Positions 16,901 through 25,116 of a DNA stretch of 64,000 nucleotides are shown here, one piece after another. The number at the start of each line of letters is the position of its first letter. Position 1 is the first letter of the stretch. This DNA is from Aureimonas sp. AU12 (GTDB taxonomy: Bacteria > Pseudomonadota > Alphaproteobacteria > Rhizobiales > Rhizobiaceae), in assembly GCF_001463705.1 (NCBI RefSeq), contig NZ_BBWH01000053.1, forward strand, positions 54,565 to 118,564, written 5' to 3'. A program made the position numbers and the translations under genes. A model generated the notes under the pieces. That model did not search any database. It was not told the origin of the DNA and saw only the letters and a list, made by a program, of their open reading frames with translations.

Positions 16901-17839
16901 GTGGCTAGACCCCTGACCCTGCGCCAGATCGAAGTGATCCGTGCCGTGATGATTGCCGGAACGATCCAAGGCGCGGCCAAGCTCATGAACGTCTCCGCCC
17001 CGGGCGTCAGCCGCCTGTTGAAGTACACAGAGGACACCGTCGGCATCCGGCTTTTCGAACGGAAGGGCGGGGTGTTCCTACCAGCCGCTGAAGCAAGCAT
17101 GATCTTCGGCGTCGTCGAGAGAGTGCATCGGGAGATCGGCAATCTAAACGAGGCCGTCGCCCTCCTTCGCAGCGGCGACAACTCCATTCTCAGCTTCGCC
17201 TCGGCGCCCTCAATCGCCCAGTTCATCGCGGCACGCGTGATCCGGTCGCTTCGACAGACCTTCCCCAATCTGAGCATCGACCTCAACGTTCTGAAGATCG
17301 AAGAAACCGCAGACTACCTTCTCCTCGAGCGAGGCGAATTCGTCATCATGAGTTCGCCCAGTGCTAACCCGGCGCTCGTCTCTCGCCCGCTTGCGCAGGG
17401 GCGCCTTGTGGTCATCGTGCCGGAGGGACACGAACTGGCGAACCGGGATGTCATCTCCATCCACGAGCTGGCGCGCGAGGCAGTTATCGGCGTCGATCCC
17501 GAAGACCCGTACGGTGCGATCCTGGCGCGGCCCTTCGTCGATGCTGGGTTGACACCGCGGTACTCGATGCGCGGTCGCTTCGCGCAGACCGTGGTGTCGC
17601 TTGTGCGACACGGGCTCGGCGTCGCGTTGATCGACGAATTCTCGGTGGCAGAAGTTTACATGCCTGGGCTCGTTCAACGTCCGCTGGTCGAGCCCAGCGT
17701 AATCATTCCCTATGCCCTCACGAAGCGCGGACGTGTCTTATCGAGCTTCGCCGAAGATGCGATTGAGCGTTTTCGGTCTGAATTGTTGCAAAGCTCAGGT
17801 GCAAACACTGAGTTACATAATGAAATAGTCCCCGAATGA
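16901..17839 (+). CDS. LysR-family regulator of the quinate/shikimate-type operon
   Basis: 312 residues from GTG 16901 with GGGAGG upstream. The N-terminal winged helix (LTLRQIEVIRAVMIAGTIQGAAKLMNVSAPGVSRLLKYTEDTVGIRLFER) is followed by a two-lobed effector domain (about 90-300; ILSFASAPSIAQFIAARV, LVRHGLGVALIDEFSV). Opposite orientation to the transporter/enzyme operon strongly suggests that it regulates it in response to the pathway substrate. Another possibility is regulation of unlinked genes. Confidence 0.88.
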   Translation: MARPLTLRQIEVIRAVMIAGTIQGAAKLMNVSAPGVSRLLKYTEDTVGIRLFERKGGVFLPAAEASMIFGVVERVHREIGNLNEAVALLRSGDNSILSFASAPSIAQFIAARVIRSLRQTFPNLSIDLNVLKIEETADYLLLERGEFVIMSSPSANPALVSRPLAQGRLVVIVPEGHELANRDVISIHELAREAVIGVDPEDPYGAILARPFVDAGLTPRYSMRGRFAQTVVSLVRHGLGVALIDEFSVAEVYMPGLVQRPLVEPSVIIPYALTKRGRVLSSFAEDAIERFRSELLQSSGANTELHNEIVPE

Positions 17840-17874
17840 CCTGGACACGATCTCTCACTTCCGCAAGGGCTGCA

Positions 17875-18710
17875 GCCTGTTAGCGCCCGAGGCCGCCTCT
17901 ATGTCGCTGGCTTTTCCGACGAGGGAGGCTGGGTGCTGAGCGACGAACAATGGGCTGAACTGGAGCCGCTGATCGAGGCATGCCGTCCGCATGCGAAGGT
18001 GCCGAGCCCACTTTTTCGACGGACGGTGGAGGCGATCCTCTGGCGTCACCAGAACGGGGCGAAGTGGCGGTCGCTACCACCCGAGTTCGGTCCTTGGTGG
18101 ATGGCGGCGCAGACCTTCATCCGCTGGGCGCGGCTTGGCGTCCGGGGGGGGGCTTTGGGCCCTGGTTCGGGAACGTGGCGTCAGGCTCGGCATGGTGTTC
18201 CTGGACGAGACCAACATCCGGGCTCACCAGAAGGCCGCAGGCGCCAGTCGAAAGGGGAATCTGTAAAAGAGCGAGACGGCCGTGAAGCACTTGGCCGCTC
18301 TCGTGGCGGCTACGGCACCAAGGCCTTTCGTAATGGCCGACGGCGCCGGGGGTGCCATCGCCTTCCGCCTTTCGCCCGGACAGGCTCACGAACTACCTCA
18401 GACCGTTGCGCTCCTCGACCGCATGCCCGGCGTGCCCAACTGGGTCGTGGTAGACCGCGGCTACACCAGCCATGCCTTCCGTCCGCACATCTGGGACATG
18501 GGAGCCCGACCAGTCATCTAACCTCAGCGACACGAGGCGCCGGTCGCCTGTCCGCGCTGGATCTACAACAACCGCAACCGGGTCGAACGCGTATGGGTTC
18601 GGCTGAAAGAGTGGCGCGCTGTGGCCACCCGCTGCGGGAAAAACCGCTGTCAGATTCCTCTGCGTTCTCTGCTACGCCGCCGCTCTCGATTGGATTGAGC
18701 GCTAACAGGC
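17875..18710 (+). mobile_element. Decayed IS5-family element
   Basis: An 836-bp element bounded by a perfect 12-bp inverted repeat, GCCTGTTAGCGC at 17875-17886 and GCGCTAACAGGC at 18699-18710. It contains a broken transposase gene. It is the same IS as the truncated copy at 1-712. Confidence 0.85.
17933..18696 (+). pseudogene. IS5-family transposase, multiply frameshifted
   Basis: The N-terminus (LSDEQWAELEPLIEACRPH, then FRRTVEAILWRHQNGAKWRSLPPEFG) is intact to about 18145. There a run of eight G precedes a frame change. MVFLDETNIRAHQKAAGA, FVMADGAGGAIAFRLSPGQAHELP and WVVVDRGYTSHAFRPHI follow in other frames. A TAA at 18519-18521 and further shifts precede IYNNRNRVERVWVRLKEW. Inactive. Confidence 0.85.
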
Positions 18711-18732
18711 CCTAGTGGCGACTGATTGGTTT

Positions 18733-18799
18733 TCACCCCGTCCAGTCCTGCTGGTCATTAATTGCAGACGCTCGAAAGCGGTCAGACTGGTTTCGACCC
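18733..18799. repeat. Dispersed intergenic repeat copy
   Basis: TTCACCCCGTCCAGTCCTG, then GCAGACGCTCGAAAGCGGTC, then TTTCGACCC. It matches the core of the copies at 2264, 30169, 30809 and 42884 and lies just downstream of the IS5 remnant and against the GNAT gene's stop. Confidence 0.6.
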
Positions 18800-19270
18800 T
18801 TAGCGGACCTTCGTTTCATCTAGGAGCGGACGTTCCATAATGATTGTGCGCTCCTCTCCGTGGTAGCTATCTCGAACCGAGATGAACCCCAGCTTTGCGT
18901 AGAACGGCTCCGCCGTGACGGATGAGGGTACGGCTAGGGTTGCGACGCCGCGATCGAGTGCTGCGCGTTCGACTTCGATCATCAACGCTCGGCCGACGCC
19001 GCGCCCCTGCCAGCCTGGTTCGATGAAAACCGTCCGGACCACTCTGCCGTCGAGGCTTGCTGTACCGATGACAGCATCGTCGTTGACAGCTACGAATACG
19101 AGCCGCTGCACCAGAAGGTCGGATACGGCGGAGGGCGAGAAGCTTTGCTCCACGCGTGCGATCACCTCCGGGGAGTAATCCTTCGCGTTGGTTTCACGCA
19201 GGGTCTTCATGACGACCCTGCTGATTCCTTCGGCATCTTCAGGCCGGGCAGGTCTGAGTAGATATTCCAC
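18800..19270 (-). CDS. GNAT-family acetyltransferase
   Basis: GTG 19270 is preferred over a longer start because AAGGAG lies 8 nt upstream. 156 residues with the GNAT core: RPARPEDAEGISRVV, VFVAVNDDAVIGTASLDG, RTVFIEPGWQGRGVGRALMIEVERAA (the acetyl-CoA loop Q-x-x-G-x-G/A, about residues 95-112) and FYAKLGFISV near the end. It transfers acetyl from acetyl-CoA to an unknown amine. It is monocistronic. Confidence 0.85.
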   Translation of the reverse strand: MEYLLRPARPEDAEGISRVVMKTLRETNAKDYSPEVIARVEQSFSPSAVSDLLVQRLVFVAVNDDAVIGTASLDGRVVRTVFIEPGWQGRGVGRALMIEVERAALDRGVATLAVPSSVTAEPFYAKLGFISVRDSYHGEERTIIMERPLLDETKVR

Positions 19271-19378
19271 GACAACGTCTCCTTTCCACCCAAGATCGCC
19301 GTCAGCAGCCGTCCACAGCAGATGGGTTTCAAGCCGAACCGCTCCTCGTCGCGATAGGGCCCTGATTGGCAACTTCGA

Positions 19379-19765
19379 TTATCGCAGCAACTCGATCTGT
19401 AGGTCGAGTTCCAATGCGGCCCAGGCCCGATCGGTCGTCAACGCCGGCATATCGCGAGCGACTGCGAGCGCAAGACAGGCGCGGTCTCCGAACGACAGAC
19501 CCGCGGTTCGCGTGACCTGACGCAGTTCACCTGCACACAAGGCCTGTGATTGATCGAAATTGACGATCTGCATGTGAAGGGGATCGAGCATGGCCGCCGC
19601 CAGGTCCCTTGTCCCGCCACGCTCTACGATCTTGGCCACGACCTCGGAGAAATTCACCGCGGAGATGACCGATCCGTCGAGAGAGGCTTCGACGTGTTCC
19701 GCGCCATCTTCCTCGTTCAGGAGGCAGAGAAGCGCCGAAGCGTCTAAAACGTAACGCTGTGCCAT
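19379..19765 (-). CDS. vapC: VapC-type PIN-domain toxin
   Basis: The ATG at 19765 (MAQRYVLDASALLCLLNEE) lies 4 bp after the antitoxin stop. 128 residues with the PIN acidic residues: D7 in VLDASALL, E in NFSEVVAKI (about 42), D in LSFGDRACLALA (about 92) and D in ALTTDRAW (about 110). VapC toxins are Mg-dependent RNases, most cutting tRNA, held in check by VapB. All four acidic positions are present, so it looks active. Confidence 0.9.
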   Translation of the reverse strand: MAQRYVLDASALLCLLNEEDGAEHVEASLDGSVISAVNFSEVVAKIVERGGTRDLAAAMLDPLHMQIVNFDQSQALCAGELRQVTRTAGLSFGDRACLALAVARDMPALTTDRAWAALELDLQIELLR

Positions 19766-19769
19766 TCTT

Positions 19770-20018
19770 CTATTCGTTACCCGCTTCGTCCCGCCGGTCC
19801 GCAATCAGCTCATCTGACAAATTCACACCTTCCGGGACGAGCTGCCGCATCAATCGGCGGGCATTGGCGAGGGCGAAGGAGCGCGAACGTACCCGTAGCT
19901 CACCGTCGGTCACCTCCAGCACAACCGTATCGCCGACATTGATACCGAGTTCGCGGCGGAACTGCGCCGGGATAACCAGCTTTCCACCATCGACAATCTT
20001 CACCGCCTTTGACGTCAT
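19770..20018 (-). CDS. vapB: VapB-type AbrB-family antitoxin
   Basis: ATG 20018 (MTSKAVKIVDGGKLVIPAQF) starts an 82-residue protein with an AbrB/SpoVT swapped-hairpin DNA-binding domain (VDGGKLVIPAQFRRELGINVGDTVVLEV, about 8-38). The C-terminal tail (RRLMRQLVPEGVNLSDELIADRRDEA) would wrap the toxin. It usually represses its own operon. It is upstream of vapC with a 4-bp gap. Confidence 0.88.
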   Translation of the reverse strand: MTSKAVKIVDGGKLVIPAQFRRELGINVGDTVVLEVTDGELRVRSRSFALANARRLMRQLVPEGVNLSDELIADRRDEAGNE

Positions 20019-20084
20019 GACCCATCTCGATTGTTCTGCACCATTGCGATGATCATACCAGACGCCGCCAAAGGTACAAAACAA

Positions 20085-20234
20085 TTCATGGGTGAAGTAC
20101 CCAAAGCGCTAAAACGGTATACCGCTACGGAACAGTCGATCGGTACGTCGAGCAATGTGCCATAGCGGTCCAATTCGAGCTTTGGTACACATGGTGCGTC
20201 TCAGCCACCGTTTTGGTACGAAAGTACGCCTCTC
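20085..20234. promoter_or_regulatory. Possible resolvase res-like region and promoter
   Basis: Between the divergent vapB and resolvase genes are several near-palindromic segments containing GGTAC or GTACC: GGGTGAAGTACCC (20090-20102), AAACGGTATACCGC (20112-20125), and TTTTGGTACGAAAGTACG (20212-20229). Serine resolvases act on three sub-sites next to their gene, so this is a reasonable candidate for a res site that also overlaps the promoter. Assignment is by position only. Confidence 0.35.
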
Positions 20235-20855
20235 ATGTCCCGTTTCGGCTACGCCCGTGTCTCCTCGACCGATCAGGACCTCACCATTCAGCTTAAGAAG
20301 CTGAAAGCTGCTGGCTGTCAGGTCGTCCGATCCGAAAAGATGTCTGGCAAGTCCGCCGAGGATCGTCCCGAGCTTGCCACCGTCATGCAGTTTCTGCGGG
20401 AAGGGGACGAGCTTGTCGTGGTTCGCCTCGATCGTCTCGGCCGCTCGACACGCGACGTCCTCAACCTCGTGCACGAGCTAGACCAGAAGGGCGCTTCCCT
20501 GCGCATTCTCGATCCCGAGCTCACAACAGGAGGCGATGTCGGACGCATCGTCGTCACGGTGCTCGGCATGGTCGCCGAGATGGAGCGCAAGTTCATCCTG
20601 GAGCGTCAGCGCGCTGGGATCGAGGCGGCGAAGGCGAGGGGCATCTATGCGGGAGTGGGGCGCTTGAAGTCCGTGCCGGAAGACGAGATCCGGCGTCGGC
20701 ATGCTGCGGGGGAGGGGCCGACCCAGATCGCGAGAGCGCTGGGGATTGGGCGGACCAGCGTCTACCGTGCGATTTCTATGAAGGTAGACTTCAAAGACTT
20801 CGTCGATCGGACACTCGAAGATGATAACGAACAGATGAGCAAATCTAGACGTTGA
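20235..20855 (+). CDS. Serine site-specific recombinase (resolvase/invertase)
   Basis: 206 residues. The catalytic domain starts MSRFGYARVSSTDQDLTIQL with the nucleophile Ser in ARVSSTDQ (Ser10 or Ser11) and has VVRLDRLGRSTRDVLNLVHEL and GMVAEMERKFILERQRAGIEAAKARG. The C-terminal helix-turn-helix is EGPTQIARALGIGRTSVYRAI. The family resolves cointegrates or inverts DNA. The length matches small Tn3-type resolvases or Pin-type invertases. No Tn3 transposase is visible in the window, so it may be a plasmid multimer resolvase or a transposon remnant. Confidence 0.88.
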   Translation: MSRFGYARVSSTDQDLTIQLKKLKAAGCQVVRSEKMSGKSAEDRPELATVMQFLREGDELVVVRLDRLGRSTRDVLNLVHELDQKGASLRILDPELTTGGDVGRIVVTVLGMVAEMERKFILERQRAGIEAAKARGIYAGVGRLKSVPEDEIRRRHAAGEGPTQIARALGIGRTSVYRAISMKVDFKDFVDRTLEDDNEQMSKSRR

Positions 20856-21201
20856 TGGACGAAAGATTTAAAACTGGTCAGAATTGACCATATGCCGTCG
20901 ATCGGAGCTTTCTTCTCTCCGGTTTCCGATGTTTCAAAGAGCGATGGGTAGGTTATTAGGTCGGTATGACTGCCGTTTAGTGCAAATTAATATATGTTGC
21001 GTTACAAGAGCGAATTATAGCGTCTTTTGATAGCGGATGGACATGAGGTCCTGCCAACGTGATCGCCCATTCTCATGACGAGTGGTTGGCGAGTGGAAAA
21101 TAGATGAACGGCGTCGCTTGGGAAGAGGTGCAGACAATCCTCAAAACAAGTCGCCAACTCTTCGCGCTGACACAACACCTCATACTACTCGGATCAAAGC
21201 C
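20856..21201. other. Intergenic region without a supported gene
   Basis: This 346-bp region separates the resolvase from the RTX-like gene. It is fairly AT-rich around 20970-21030 and probably contains the RTX gene's promoter. No clear repeats or RNA signature were seen. Confidence 0.4.
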
Positions 21202-22509
21202 ATGACCTCAATATCGTCCGTCAACACCACGGCCCTTTCCATCCTCCGTACCGCGAACGCTTCCGATGGCTGGTCGAAGCCCGAGACCGCGAGCAAGCTT
21301 GCCGGGCAGCTTCTGGCGCCGCTCAGCAACTCGATGAAGCAGGCCGGTTCGGCGATGATCCTTGCAATCCTGAACGGTGCGACGATCAAAAGCGGCTCGA
21401 GCAACGACCTCATCATGACCGGCAACCATGCCAAGATCGACTCCGGCGACGGCGACGATGTGGTGCTGGCGGGCGACCATGCGTCGGTTCGCGCCGGACG
21501 CGGCAACGACGTCATCTCTGCCGGGAACTACGCCGATATCGATGCTGGCGATGGCGACGATCTGGTCTCGGCGCTGGAGTACGCAACGATTGTAGGCGGT
21601 CGCGGAAACGATCAGATCAGCGCTCAGAGCTACGCTACTATTTCGGGCGATGAGGGCGACGACGCAATCAGCACCTACTCCTATGCGACGATCAACAGTG
21701 GCGGCGGCGACGACAAGATCGAAACCTATGCTTATGCAACTGTCACATCGGGCGAAGGCAACGACGACATCTTCACCTACGGTTACAGCACGATCGATGC
21801 AGGGAGCGGTAGTGACATCATTCGTGCTGGCGGATATTCGAAAATCACAGCCGGTACAGGCGACGACGACGTGAAAGTTGGAACATACGCAACAGTCGAT
21901 GCCGGCGACGGTGACGATCAGGTTATGGTGAGCGGTTATTCTACCGTATCCGGCGGCCGCGGCGACGACGTCATCGTGTCGATAGACCGCTCCAACAACG
22001 ACGGTGAAGTCTTCGGCTATGCGACGATCGATGGTGGGGAGGGCGACGATCTCATTCAGGCTGGCTCCTACTCCAAGATCGCAGGCGGTACAGGCAACGA
22101 CCGGATCGTTTTGACCGGTCAGAATACGACCTATGCGTTCAATAAGGGCGATGGGCAGGACTGGATCCAGGCAGACTTCGACTTCGGCATTGCCGTCGGC
22201 GCGGGCTACTCAGCCAAGGACGTAACCGTCACCCACGAGGACGGGAACGTGATTGTCTCGTTTGCAGGGAGTTCGGATCAACTTAAAATCGATGTGGCGT
22301 CCGGTGTTCAAGCCAATCTGAGCTTTACCGACGGTACCAGTCTATCCGTGACCGGAACCATGAAAGAGCGCGAACATCAGCAAATCACGGTGATGACGGT
22401 CAGCACCACGACTCGCGAAACATATACCTCGACGGCGACCGAGCAAACACATCAATACAGCGGCTACCCCGAGCGCTTCGCCGCGCATCTGCGCGGCCTG
22501 TTGCCGTAA
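21202..22509 (+). CDS. RTX-like repeat protein with 17-residue repeats
   Basis: The chosen start is ATG 21202 (MTSISSVNTTALSILRTANA); an open frame extends to 21082. 435 residues. About residues 55-305 hold roughly 14 tandem repeats of 17 residues with the pattern xxYAT(I/V)xxGxGDDxIxx, for example GNYADIDAGDGDDLVSA and LEYATIVGGRGNDQISA. The GxGDD part is the calcium-binding half of RTX repeats. A C-terminal beta-rich region (GDGQDWIQADFDFGIAVG) resembles the end of type I secretion substrates. There is no N-terminal signal peptide. It probably leaves the cell by type I secretion; the adjacent ABC/HlyD pair is an obvious candidate. Function unknown. Confidence 0.8.
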   Translation: MTSISSVNTTALSILRTANASDGWSKPETASKLAGQLLAPLSNSMKQAGSAMILAILNGATIKSGSSNDLIMTGNHAKIDSGDGDDVVLAGDHASVRAGRGNDVISAGNYADIDAGDGDDLVSALEYATIVGGRGNDQISAQSYATISGDEGDDAISTYSYATINSGGGDDKIETYAYATVTSGEGNDDIFTYGYSTIDAGSGSDIIRAGGYSKITAGTGDDDVKVGTYATVDAGDGDDQVMVSGYSTVSGGRGDDVIVSIDRSNNDGEVFGYATIDGGEGDDLIQAGSYSKIAGGTGNDRIVLTGQNTTYAFNKGDGQDWIQADFDFGIAVGAGYSAKDVTVTHEDGNVIVSFAGSSDQLKIDVASGVQANLSFTDGTSLSVTGTMKEREHQQITVMTVSTTTRETYTSTATEQTHQYSGYPERFAAHLRGLLP

Positions 22510-22548
22510 TCGACTGAACGATCGAAGCGCTGACATCCGCAGTTTTTT

Positions 22549-22579
22549 AATTGGAGGCCCGGCAACCGGGCCTCCAATT
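22549..22579. terminator. Bidirectional terminator between two RTX genes
   Basis: AATTGGAGGCCCGG (22549-22562) and CCGGGCCTCCAATT (22566-22579) form a perfect 14-bp stem with a CAA loop. T-rich stretches lie on both sides (TTTTTT at 22543-22548 and TATTGTTTCTTTT after it), serving the convergent genes at 21202-22509 and 22592-23701. Confidence 0.9.
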
Positions 22580-22591
22580 TATTGTTTCTTT

Positions 22592-23701
22592 TCAAGGGAA
22601 GACGAAGTCGCTGCCGTCGATCTGCGAGGCGGAGACGCCTTGCAACAGCACGTACGTATGGGGCGTGCTGGAGGTGGCGTCGAACAGGTCCAATGCGGCC
22701 GAACCATTCGACGAGAACAGGCTGATGTTCTTCACGTCGGCGCCTAGAACGATCTTGTCGATGCCGTCCTGGAAATCAACGATGATGTCCTGGCCGCCGT
22801 TCAGATTGAAATAGAACTGATCGGCTTCTGTGCCGCCGGTCAACTGGTCGTTGCCCGCTTGGCCCGCGAGGATATCCTGTCCAGCACCGCCAAGAAGCTG
22901 ATCGACCCCGTTGCCGCCGATGACGACATCGTTGCCGTTGCCGCCTGTCAGATAGTCGTTTCCGTCCCGGCCCTGAAGGGTGTCGGCTCCATCGCCACCA
23001 GTGAGGTTATCGGCTTGCTCGCTGCCGGTAATCTTATCGTCGCCGCCCTTGCCGTCGATCGTGATTCCACGAACCGTCGAGTTCGCAGTGTTGACGACAT
23101 TGTGTCCGATGATCGTGTCGGCTCCATCCGTTCCCCTTACCAGTGTAATATTCGCCAAATTGGTATTGGACAGATCGAGGTTGCCCCCGATCGAGATGAT
23201 GTGCGCATCTCTGCCGCTGGTGTTGAAGATGTTTTCGATGCCGCTCATCGTTGAAATCTGCAACGAGACGTAGCTTACTCCCGCAGGATTGTAGCCATTC
23301 AAAAAGTTGGTGATGTTGATCGTATCGCTTTCCGGGGCGCCATTCGTGTTGGTGCCACCGTGATAGTCGCCGGCGCCGGCGGTGCCGCGGACATAGAAGG
23401 TATCGTTGCCGCCCTCACCATACATCGAATCGCCCAGTAGCCCGCCGTAGAAGCTGTCGTTTCCTTCTCCGCCGTACATGACGTTGTAGCCGGTAAAGGC
23501 GGGATCACGAGCAATGACATCGCCGATCAGCGTGTCGTTGCCGAGTCCTCCATAAAGAATGTCGTTGCCGTTGCCGCCAGTAATCTCGTCATTCTCGGCA
23601 CCGCCATCGATCGTGTCGTTGCCGCCGTAGCCGTTCATCGTGTCCGCTGAGGCCGTTCCGACGAGATTGTCGTTTCCAGCACTACCGCCGATCGTTGCCA
23701 T
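22592..23701 (-). CDS. RTX calcium-binding protein, type I secretion substrate
   Basis: 369 residues. Classical nonapeptide repeats GGxGxDxUx occur in two blocks: about 3-60 (GGSAGNDNLVG, GGNGNDILYGGLGNDTLIG) and about 215-305 (GGDGADTLQGRDGNDYLTGGNGNDVVIGG). A spacer of about 100 residues lies between them. The end (FDFQ-like QDIIVDFQDGIDKIVLGA and GSDFVFP) is the typical secretion-signal region. RTX proteins fold outside the cell on binding Ca2+. No enzymatic domain is visible, so it may be a matrix or adhesion protein. It is the third gene downstream of the ABC/HlyD operon. Confidence 0.88.
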   Translation of the reverse strand: MATIGGSAGNDNLVGTASADTMNGYGGNDTIDGGAENDEITGGNGNDILYGGLGNDTLIGDVIARDPAFTGYNVMYGGEGNDSFYGGLLGDSMYGEGGNDTFYVRGTAGAGDYHGGTNTNGAPESDTINITNFLNGYNPAGVSYVSLQISTMSGIENIFNTSGRDAHIISIGGNLDLSNTNLANITLVRGTDGADTIIGHNVVNTANSTVRGITIDGKGGDDKITGSEQADNLTGGDGADTLQGRDGNDYLTGGNGNDVVIGGNGVDQLLGGAGQDILAGQAGNDQLTGGTEADQFYFNLNGGQDIIVDFQDGIDKIVLGADVKNISLFSSNGSAALDLFDATSSTPHTYVLLQGVSASQIDGSDFVFP

Positions 23702-23802
23702 TGTTTTGCCCCTCGTATGCAGGTGGTTGAGATGTTCGCACTCGGCAGGAAATGAGGGCTGTTGTCGCTGCCGATGACCGCCAACACCCCATCCGCTTAG
23801 CG

Positions 23803-25116
23803 TCAGTCTTCGCGGAAGACCCGGCTTGCGTGATCTTGAATGGGTTTCAGAAAGAAGGACGCGACGGTGCGATCCGCCGTCGCTATGAAGGCCTCGACCG
23901 GCATTCCGGGCACAAGTGTCAGACCCGGAATGCGAGCCCGCTCCGATGCCGGCAGCGCGATCGTCGCCTCGTAGAAGGGCAGGCCGGTCTTCTCGTCCGT
24001 TTCGAGGTCGGCCGACATGCGCAGCACGGTGCCGAACAGTTCAGGCGTGGTCGAGCGGTTGAAGGCGGACAGGCGCAGCGTCGCCGTCTGACCCGGCTCG
24101 ACCTGATCGATGTCCTGCGGCGCGATCCGCGCCTCGATCGTCAGTGCCGCACCGCGCGGCACGATTTCCATCAGCGTCTCCGCCGGGCGGATCACGCCGC
24201 CGACCGTATGGATGGCGAGCTTGTGGATCGTGCCGGCGATCGGCGCGCGGATCTCGATATGCCGAAGCTGGTCGAGCGCCTTCACCTCGTCCTCGGTGAC
24301 CGCTGACTGTTCGTTGGCGACGTCGCGCAATTCGCGCGCCACCTCCTCTCGCATCGTCTGGTCGACCTGCTGAAGTTGGAGTTCGGTTTCCGCGACGCGG
24401 CCGCGCGCGGAGGCCATGGAGGCGATCAGTTGCCCGCGCTCGCCCTTCAAACGGGTCGCGTTGCGATCGAGCGCGTTGACCTGCCCCATCGAGGTCAGCC
24501 CCTTGTCGAACAGCGCGCGCTGGCCTTCTAGTTCCTTGAAGATGAGCGCCATCTCCTCGGCTTTCGCCTGCTGCTGGAGGTCGAGGCCACCGATCTGCTC
24601 GCGCAACTGCCCAATCTGCTCGCGCAGCCGGGCCTTCTGCCCTTCTCGCGCCACGCCCCGATCGTCGAACAGCCGCCGCTCCTCGGTCATCGCCGTCTCG
24701 GCTGCCGCCGGATGGACGCGCGCCAGGAGGGCGTCCGGAACGGACACTGCGGAACGGCTGTCGCGCTCCGCTTCGAGCCGTGCTCGGCGGGCGAAGAGCT
24801 GGTCCAGCTTGCTCGAGGCTGCGACGAGATTGGCACGCGTCACCGTCGCATCCAGCCGGGCGAGTACGTCGCCGGTCTCGACCTGACGCCCTTCTTCTAC
24901 GAGAAGTTCGGCCGCGATCCCGCCCGTCGGATGCTGGACCTTCTTAACGTTGCCGTCGACGGCCAATCGGCCGGATGCGATCACGGCGCCCGCCAGTTCC
25001 GTCGTCGCGGCCCATGTACCGACGCCGCCGAACATGACGGCGACGCTCGCAGCGCTGACCAGCAGGGTCCGGCGCAGCGATCGGGACAGGGCTTTCTCTG
25101 TCTGCGATCCGGTCAT
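23803..25116 (-). CDS. HlyD-family type I secretion adaptor
   Basis: 437 residues from ATG 25116, which overlaps the ABC gene's stop as ATGA. There is one N-terminal membrane anchor (LRRTLLVSAASVAVMFGGVGTW, about 14-36), the lipoyl/barrel half GNVKKVQHPTGGIAAELLVEEGRQVETGDVLARLDAT, and a long coiled coil (about 95-290, rich in Q/E/L/R). The second lipoyl half is IRAPIAGTIHKLAIHTVGGVI, and the C-terminal beta domain includes VPGMPVEAFI. It bridges the inner-membrane ABC pump and a TolC-type outer-membrane channel, which is not in the window. Confidence 0.92.
   Translation of the reverse strand: MTGSQTEKALSRSLRRTLLVSAASVAVMFGGVGTWAATTELAGAVIASGRLAVDGNVKKVQHPTGGIAAELLVEEGRQVETGDVLARLDATVTRANLVAASSKLDQLFARRARLEAERDSRSAVSVPDALLARVHPAAAETAMTEERRLFDDRGVAREGQKARLREQIGQLREQIGGLDLQQQAKAEEMALIFKELEGQRALFDKGLTSMGQVNALDRNATRLKGERGQLIASMASARGRVAETELQLQQVDQTMREEVARELRDVANEQSAVTEDEVKALDQLRHIEIRAPIAGTIHKLAIHTVGGVIRPAETLMEIVPRGAALTIEARIAPQDIDQVEPGQTATLRLSAFNRSTTPELFGTVLRMSADLETDEKTGLPFYEATIALPASERARIPGLTLVPGMPVEAFIATADRTVASFFLKPIQDHASRVFRED

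Noticed and set aside
21202..23701. CRISPR-like array
   Set aside because: The repeated DNA in this region is coding sequence for RTX repeats and is degenerate; no array of identical repeats with unique spacers exists.
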